Positions 60,152 to 64,000 of a DNA stretch of 64,000 nucleotides are shown here, piece after piece. Within the stretch, counting starts at the first letter, position 1. Each line of letters starts with the position of its first letter. A model generated the notes under the pieces. The model searched no databases. It saw only the letters and a list, made by a program, of their open reading frames with translations, and was not told the DNA's origin. Source of the DNA: Leptoclinus maculatus (taxonomy: Eukaryota; Chordata; Actinopteri; Perciformes; Stichaeidae); assembly GCA_032191485.1 (NCBI GenBank), contig JAVDOI010000019.1, forward strand, positions 8,066,284-8,130,283, read 5' to 3'. Made by a program: the position numbers and the translations under genes.

Positions 60152-62280
60152 AGACAGTATACAAGACAGAGTGTGCTGTGCAGAGAACATTTTCCTACTA
60201 ATATTCTGACTCATTCCTATTAGATGTAAGCTCATGCTTTATTCCTCCCCCCCACTAATTCATAATTCATCATCTAATACCATCTTATTTTAAGGAACTC
60301 AAGCTTATACTGAAGCTATAGGACCAGACGGGGTTTCCCTCACTCATGCAACTCTTCCCTGAGATCTGAGAACTACGCAGAGTTCCTTGCAATGATAATT
60401 TTAAGTATTAGTTAATTGTGATTGAAATATTTCTCTTATTAACACCTAATGGTGGAGTAGTGTGAAAACTTGAGTAAATCAATATGTATTAATAGATACA
60501 TTAATCATACCCAATACATAAACACGATAAATAAAATAAAATGAAATGCTTGCAACACCTTTACTGCTACGCAATGAATATGGAATAAATGTAATCTAAG
60601 ATATTTCTTTACCCCAGATGAATATAACACTTAAAATAGACCACCGACAGAATTTCACACGCACAAATACACACATACTGCACACCCATGCATGGATGGA
60701 CACACATGAAGAAACACAGACTGTGAGTGCATGCACACACAAACGACTATTAAATAAAGATGCTTGACAGTGAATACATGACAGGAAGATGATTACGTAA
60801 CCTATCGGAGAAGAGGGAGGGTTGAGGAGAGGAGACGAGGGAAGAAGGAGGGAGTACAGGAGATGGAAAGGGAAGAACTGAGAAGAAGGAGGGGACATGA
60901 GAGGAGAGAAAATTGAGAATTCAGGCAGCAGAAGAGAAAGTCAAAGGTGCACACAGTAAATCAGAATGGGAGTTACTTTGAGCATAAAGCATAACCCGAG
61001 TGGATAACAAGGCTACTGCACATGCTGCTAATGAGCTAGTTGATGATTATGGACACAACAACACACTTGTGCACAGATGGTCATGCATATGGTCCCTGTC
61101 AACATGACACGCATTAACATTAACAGACACATACACACATACGGTACGCTCTTCTTCACACCTCCACAGACACACACAGAAACAAGCACACACTTGGGAG
61201 TTGCTGAGCCTAGCCATGGTAGCGATCCATCATTTAATGGCTAGCCAGCAGCCCTAATGCTCTTTTAACTGCTGTCATTTACAGCCATGGGAGCAGAGGA
61301 GGGCCAAGCTATCAAACACCTGCAACGGCAAAGACGTTACGCCAAATTAGGCAAGTTGCCCCGTAGAAAATGTTTCCTTGAAGGTGTGGAAGAACTCAAA
61401 GGATACCGAGCTCCTCCACTGAAAGTAGTACTGATGGAATTCTCTTAGCAGCAAAGTTAATCAGCTGAAAGCAATTCCAAAAAATGACTTTTAAGCTTTC
61501 AAAATAATATTTCCGGCGGGGTAAGCTCTCCTTTATTGGTGGTTGCAGTGATATGGAAAACAATGCATTAAGCTTTGAATCAAACAAAGCTTTAATTACC
61601 TAACTAATGGAGCAGAAAAAGAACCTTTAATCATCATTGACTCCTTGTCATAAAGTAATAAATGGTGTCAGAACGGCCTGGTGGTTGAAAGGCATATTCC
61701 TGCATACAGGACGGAGGCCACGGGTTAAACCTACATATAGCAGGAGTCATTAGTTCGGGAGGGTGGTGTTATCCCTCGGTAACAAAAGAAAACAGCATGA
61801 TTATTTTGTTTCTAGCACAAAGCACTGTTCAATATAACAGCTATAACCATGAATACAAACAGACATTTCTCATTAGTGCCAGTGTAGTGCTTCAATTAAC
61901 TTGTTTTATGGTGGGCATTAAAAAATAAAAACAATGAATCTCACATGGAAAAAAACTAAAGCAATAGTACTGCACAGGGTTTAATTCCCCAATAACTTGC
62001 ACAGTGGTACCTGACATTAATGATTCATCCATTAAATGCCTCTGTTTTGAAAGCAAGACTAGAAGTCTGCTTTTTGTTTATAGAGGGTTTGATCTAATAT
62101 GAAGGACTCATTAAGTGAAATGTTCACGGGACGATGAGCTGTCTCTGCACTACCGTAGATAACAAAATACCGTATTAGAGGAGAACACTTGCATCACATT
62201 GAGTCTGTATATACTTACCTGTGATGCAATAGCCCAGAATTTAGACTCAAACAGATCCAGAGTCATCTGGACACCGATGG
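50999..62280 (-). CDS. cacna2d4: Voltage-gated calcium channel alpha-2/delta-4 subunit, C-terminal part
   Basis: Alpha-2/delta-4 is an extracellular, GPI-anchored auxiliary subunit of Cav1.4-type channels at photoreceptor synapses. Twelve exons are present: 62219-62280, 57430-57474, 57113-57175, 55672-55742, 54633-54708, 54484-54536, 53729-53784, 53226-53246, 52583-52703, 51647-51762, 51220-51302, 50999-51091. They give 286 codons including the stop after a split first codon; all phases agree. Family words: CYVIDNNGFVLISK, GRFFGEIDG, YDYQAMC, QPCDTEYPSFVYEPS, FVVQQIPESNLLMLV, VKYNASVKCDRMRSQKIRRR and ENANDCGGAS. VKYNASVKCDRMRSQK and VVQQIP favour alpha-2/delta-4 over -3 and exclude -1 and -2. 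The hydrophobic end after CGGAS fits GPI attachment. One intron is AT-AC. Upstream exons lie beyond 64000. Confidence 0.93.
51220..51302 (-). CDS. cacna2d4: cacna2d4 exon after the AT-AC intron
   Basis: Encodes NASVKCDRMRSQKIRRRPES and CHAYHPQ. Preceded by GCAC rather than AG at the splice site; the split codon T|AT gives Tyr, restoring VKYNASVKC. Donor CAG|GTCAGC. Confidence 0.93.
51303..51646 (-). other. cacna2d4: U12-type AT-AC intron in cacna2d4
   Basis: A 344-base intron starts ATATCCTTT (51646-51638), the exact minor-spliceosome donor consensus. It ends CAC, with TCCTTGAC (51320-51313) fitting the U12 branch-site consensus; the presumed branch A is 11 bases before the intron end. No GT-AG pair keeps the frame here. 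Confidence 0.9.
51647..51762 (-). CDS. cacna2d4: cacna2d4 exon before the AT-AC intron
   Basis: Encodes MFVVQQIPESNLLMLVVQAD, CDCSRQYPPI and TMEPEEVK, then one base of Tyr. Acceptor GTGTCAG follows GT-rich DNA. Confidence 0.95.
51763..52582 (-). other. cacna2d4: cacna2d4 intron
   Basis: Contains pyrimidine-rich DNA at 52126-52360 (plus strand). No exon seen. Confidence 0.85.
52583..52703 (-). CDS. cacna2d4: cacna2d4 exon (QPCDTEYP)
   Basis: Encodes SAHKKRGDLLQPCDTEYPSF and VYEPSVKETNSIIKCGRCQ. Donor GAA|GTAAGC. Confidence 0.96.
53226..53246 (-). CDS. cacna2d4: cacna2d4 21-nt microexon
   Basis: Only 21 nt, between CATTCAG and GTGAGTAT. It encodes KASFSV plus split codons and keeps phase 1 on both sides. 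It fills the variable linker between LLEF...FADA and the HKK block, so it could be optional. Confidence 0.75.
53252..53286. repeat. (GAT)n microsatellite
   Basis: About 9-10 GAT units, within 10 bases of the 21-nt microexon acceptor (reads (ATC)n on the gene strand). Confidence 0.9.
53729..53784 (-). CDS. cacna2d4: cacna2d4 exon (LLEFNICGFW)
   Basis: Encodes FLLEFNICGFWHTEHFAD, matching the LFLLE segment of the family. Donor GATG|GTGAGC. Confidence 0.94.
54090..54340 (-). repeat. percomorph interspersed repeat, minus orientation
   Basis: The reverse complement begins 'ggaatagtttgacattttga', then 'gagttagataagaagatc', 'tatgaagctaccgccaac', 'agctagcttagcac'. This is an abundant non-coding fish repeat; a plus-orientation copy is at 56024-56215. 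Confidence 0.8.
54484..54536 (-). CDS. cacna2d4: cacna2d4 exon (ALKWFLSNFLL)
   Basis: Encodes PFYGLASALKWFLSNFL plus CT. Acceptor CTCTTCAG, donor CT|GTAAGT. Confidence 0.93.
54633..54708 (-). CDS. cacna2d4: cacna2d4 exon (YDYQAMC)
   Basis: Encodes VSLYDYQAMCKTNLHSVSSA and RPLLS. Donor AGT|GTACGC is the only one at the needed phase. Confidence 0.94.
54709..55671 (-). other. cacna2d4: cacna2d4 intron
   Basis: A short (CA)n at 55005-55020; no exon seen. Confidence 0.85.
55672..55742 (-). CDS. cacna2d4: cacna2d4 exon (GRFFGEIDG)
   Basis: Encodes VGRFFGEIDGSVMTTLIRMG and MFK. Donor AAAG|GTAACG. Confidence 0.95.
56024..56215 (+). repeat. percomorph interspersed repeat, plus orientation
   Basis: Contains 'aaaggaatagtttgatattt', 'acttagatgagatgattt', 'gtgaagctagggccaaca' and 'cttagcttagcataaagact'; same family as 54090-54340 but inverted. 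Confidence 0.85.
56261..56883. mobile_element. non-autonomous element with long inverted repeats
   Basis: The left arm (about 56261-56420) and right arm (about 56661-56883) are inverted copies. Shared words include 'aatggggacaaca', 'aattggtccagtattgagcg' and 'gacaggctca', the last appearing as its reverse complement in the right arm. The spacer of about 240 bases has no transposase. It looks like a MITE-type DNA-transposon derivative; superfamily unknown. It lies in a cacna2d4 intron directly after another repeat. Confidence 0.8.
57067..57105. repeat. (GT)n tract beside cacna2d4 donor
   Basis: Reads (AC)n on the gene strand and starts eight bases inside the intron after exon 57113-57175. Confidence 0.95.
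57113..57175 (-). CDS. cacna2d4: cacna2d4 exon (CYVIDNNGF)
   Basis: Encodes DIACYVIDNNGFVLISKQRN and D, 21 codons, phase 0 on both sides. Confidence 0.96.
57430..57474 (-). CDS. cacna2d4: cacna2d4 exon (CSDTDGVC)
   Basis: Encodes CSDTDGVCPLRCDSF, 15 codons with three cysteines, equivalent to the CSTVDGPC block of mammalian alpha-2/delta-4. Confidence 0.94.
57785..57818. repeat. (GT)n microsatellite
   Basis: About 17 GT units in a cacna2d4 intron. Confidence 0.95.
57979..57993 (-). CDS. cacna2d4: candidate 15-nt microexon of cacna2d4
   Basis: CTTCTCAG|15 nt|GTAAGTAT on the minus strand. It encodes PNDTD in phase 0 and would insert between residues IASQ and CSDTDG without a frame change. NDT is an N-glycosylation sequon. 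Mammalian alpha-2/delta-4 lacks an insert here, so it is optional or spurious. Confidence 0.4.
60054..60149. repeat. (AC)n microsatellite, 48 units
   Basis: 96 uninterrupted bases of AC, the longest in the window. Confidence 0.97.
61665..61745 (+). repeat. possible tRNA-derived SINE head
   Basis: 'ggcctggtggttgaaaggc' resembles a pol III A box and 'cacgggttaaaccta' a degenerate B box (GGTTCRANNCC), about 35 bases apart. No intact tRNA fold or tail was confirmed. Confidence 0.35.
62219..62280 (-). CDS. cacna2d4: cacna2d4 first exon in window (GVQMTLDLF)
   Basis: Encodes IGVQMTLDLFESKFWAIASQ after a split Ala codon; matches the GVQMKLEF...FW block. The acceptor GTCTGCAG is preceded by a (CT)n tract on this strand (plus (GA)n at 62288-62322). 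Donor CAG|GTAAGT. Confidence 0.94.
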
Positions 62281-62284
62281 CTGC

Positions 62285-62328
<44 letters not shown>

Positions 62329-62941
62329 AGAGTGATAGGTGAATTAAGTACAATAGAACAAGCCTGTACATCAAATGAAGTTAAAAGGATAAGTCGGAAG
62401 AGAGAATGAGCAGGGGGAGGAGAAAGGAAAGGTGAAGAGGCAGATTTGGAACGTGCCCCTCTCTAGGAAAGGCACATTTCCACTGCAAACAATATTAGCC
62501 CATGCTGATAGTGTCATGGTAACGACATAGAGGCATGAAGAAAACAATGTGCACCAGCTGTGGCTGCACAGCATGATCCGTCAAGTGTTATCATCTCAAT
62601 ATTGTATTGCATTCTCTATACCTTTGTATCCATTCTCTGTTCTTTGAATTGCAGGCTTGTATGTTTTCAAGATGAACAGCTGATTATATCAGCTCTCTTG
62701 ACGAGAAGTGAAAGGTTGAGAAAGTACGACCTCTAGATTGTTTATTAGTGTACATCTTTGTTTTTCTCTTCCATTTTTGGCCAAATCCCTCTCACTAGCC
62801 TGCTTTTTGCGTCTGTCAACAAAGTCAAACAGTCTTCTCCAGCAGATGGAGTTCGTCAAAAAGCTAATAAGTGGATGTTTTTTTTCATTTTTTTTGGTCA
62901 AACTTCCATTTTCAAGGATATTTGGATACTTTTTTGATGAC
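62281..62941 (-). other. cacna2d4: cacna2d4 intron (continues upstream)
   Basis: (GA)n at 62288-62322; no further exon recognised. Confidence 0.6.
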
Positions 62942-63089
62942 GCTTATAGTGTTAAAGCAGTTAGCTCCCACTCAACAAGCTAGCTACAACATCAAACACA
63001 GCTTTAAACGATGTACATATGTAATAATGATTAGATGATATCATCTTGATGGCTTAACATTCACGTGGTCTATCTGGCTGTATAATGTA
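62942..63089 (+). repeat. dispersed repeat, copy 3 (right-end fragment)
   Basis: Matches only the last 148 bases or so of copies 1 and 2, from 'cttatagtgttaaagcag' to CTGTATAATGT, including the palindromic AGATGATATCATCT-type core. Left-truncated. Confidence 0.9.
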
Positions 63090-63248
63090 TAGTGGTGGTC
63101 ACACTGCTGCGATAACATTTTCAGTTTTGTGTAGTGATTCCTTTAGAAGTAATACAGCCATTACTTATAATAGTAGGCTGTAAATGGAGGAGGGAACTTT
63201 AATTCCAGCGGTTTTGAAGAAAGAACACTTAATGAGCCGGTTAATGTC

Positions 63249-63340
63249 TCAGGGTGAGAGACTATAACTCTCTCTCTCTCTCTCGGCTCTCAGGGTGAGA
63301 GACTATATATATCTCTCTCTCTCTCGGCTCTCAGGCTGGA
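63249..63340. repeat. tandem duplication around (CT)n
   Basis: 'ctcagggtgagagactat' plus a (CT)n run and 'cggctctcagg' occurs twice in a row. Confidence 0.8.
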
Positions 63341-64000
63341 GGAGTAGAAGAGGACCTGCTGTACAGATCAGCTCTGCCTTCAGAACTCAACTTATGAAAA
63401 TCCTTTTACAGTAACTGGCCTTCTGAGCCGCTGTGTGAACTGACTATTCATAGACAGTGTGTGTGTGTGTCTGTACGCGTAACACAGCACTCTCAGTCAC
63501 AAAACATTAAGCCAAGAGTTAGTGTGCGTTTGCGCATGTATCGCACACGCACACGCACACGAACACACACGGCGGAAGGAGTGATTGCTTGTGTCAGCTT
63601 AGGGCTGTACGTCCATCAGCATTTTGGTCAGCGTGGTAATGCAAAAAGAAACTGTAATTGCATAAGTTCTCAGGGCACACATACTGTATACACACACAAG
63701 CGCGCAAGCACACACAACAAATACGCACCCACTGCGAGGGAAGATATGACACTTCATATTAGCATCAAAGACTCAACGGGTTTTTTTCTCCCAGTGAACC
63801 TTTTACAGCAACACGGGGAAAGCCTCCGCGGGGCTCACAATACACAGAACACATACAAACACAAATAGAATGCACACACACCCACCTACCCTCCCACCTC
63901 CCACATATAGGTAAACATTCTGTTCATAGCATGTCCTAATACCCAACCACACACATGCACATCACGTACTGTAATCATTCTGAAAGCAGAATAATTACTG
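63341..64000. other. right edge, probable cacna2d4 intron
   Basis: No exon recognised on either strand; scattered short CA runs only. Confidence 0.5.

Larger units (their letters stand above)
58151..62218 (-). other. cacna2d4: large cacna2d4 intron
   Basis: Contains the longest microsatellite of the window (60054-60149), purine-rich DNA at 60810-60950 and a tRNA-like SINE candidate near 61665-61740. No exon is needed between IASQ and CSDTDG. Confidence 0.8.

Overview
The window is animal nuclear DNA, almost certainly from a ray-finned (percomorph-type) fish. Genes have many short exons with GT-AG introns. Long (CA)n/(GT)n tracts are very frequent, about 28 of them over 20 bases long. Several interspersed repeats typical of spiny-rayed fishes are present. 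No bacterial, viral, CRISPR, rRNA or tRNA genes were found.

Five protein-coding genes were rebuilt exon by exon, and every exon phase joins in frame. prr5 (plus strand, coding 9695-18882, 465 aa) encodes the mTORC2 partner Protor-1. napepld (minus, 27408-23325, 401 aa) encodes the zinc phospholipase D that makes N-acylethanolamines. yeats4 (minus, 33106-31426, 226 aa) encodes the acyl-lysine reader GAS41. cpsf6 (minus, 48280-41821, 584 aa with a 36-aa cassette exon or 548 aa without) encodes the large subunit of cleavage factor Im. The last 12 exons of cacna2d4 (minus, 62280-50999, 285 residues to the stop) encode the C-terminal delta part of an alpha-2/delta calcium-channel subunit; its 5' part lies beyond the right edge.

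Layout: 1-1205 holds one copy of a dispersed repeat; 1206-6600 is intergenic; prr5 fills 6.6-19 kb; 20240-20501 is a 16 x 16-bp CpG-rich tandem array; 20902-22055 is a second copy of the first repeat; 22.06-22.5 kb is a decayed tandem repeat. The four minus-strand genes then follow head to tail, with short gaps except for a long AT-rich stretch at 33.1-41.8 kb that probably holds a spliced cpsf6 3' UTR. The five genes belong to unrelated pathways, so this is an ordinary syntenic block and not a functional cluster.

Most interesting points: a textbook AT-AC (U12-type, minor spliceosome) intron in cacna2d4 at 51646-51303; near-identical 1.15-kb direct repeats flanking the whole of prr5; CA/GT tracts directly touching many splice sites; an in-frame 15-nt microexon candidate in cacna2d4; and the perfect 16 x 16-bp array. 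I found no clearly new multi-gene system.
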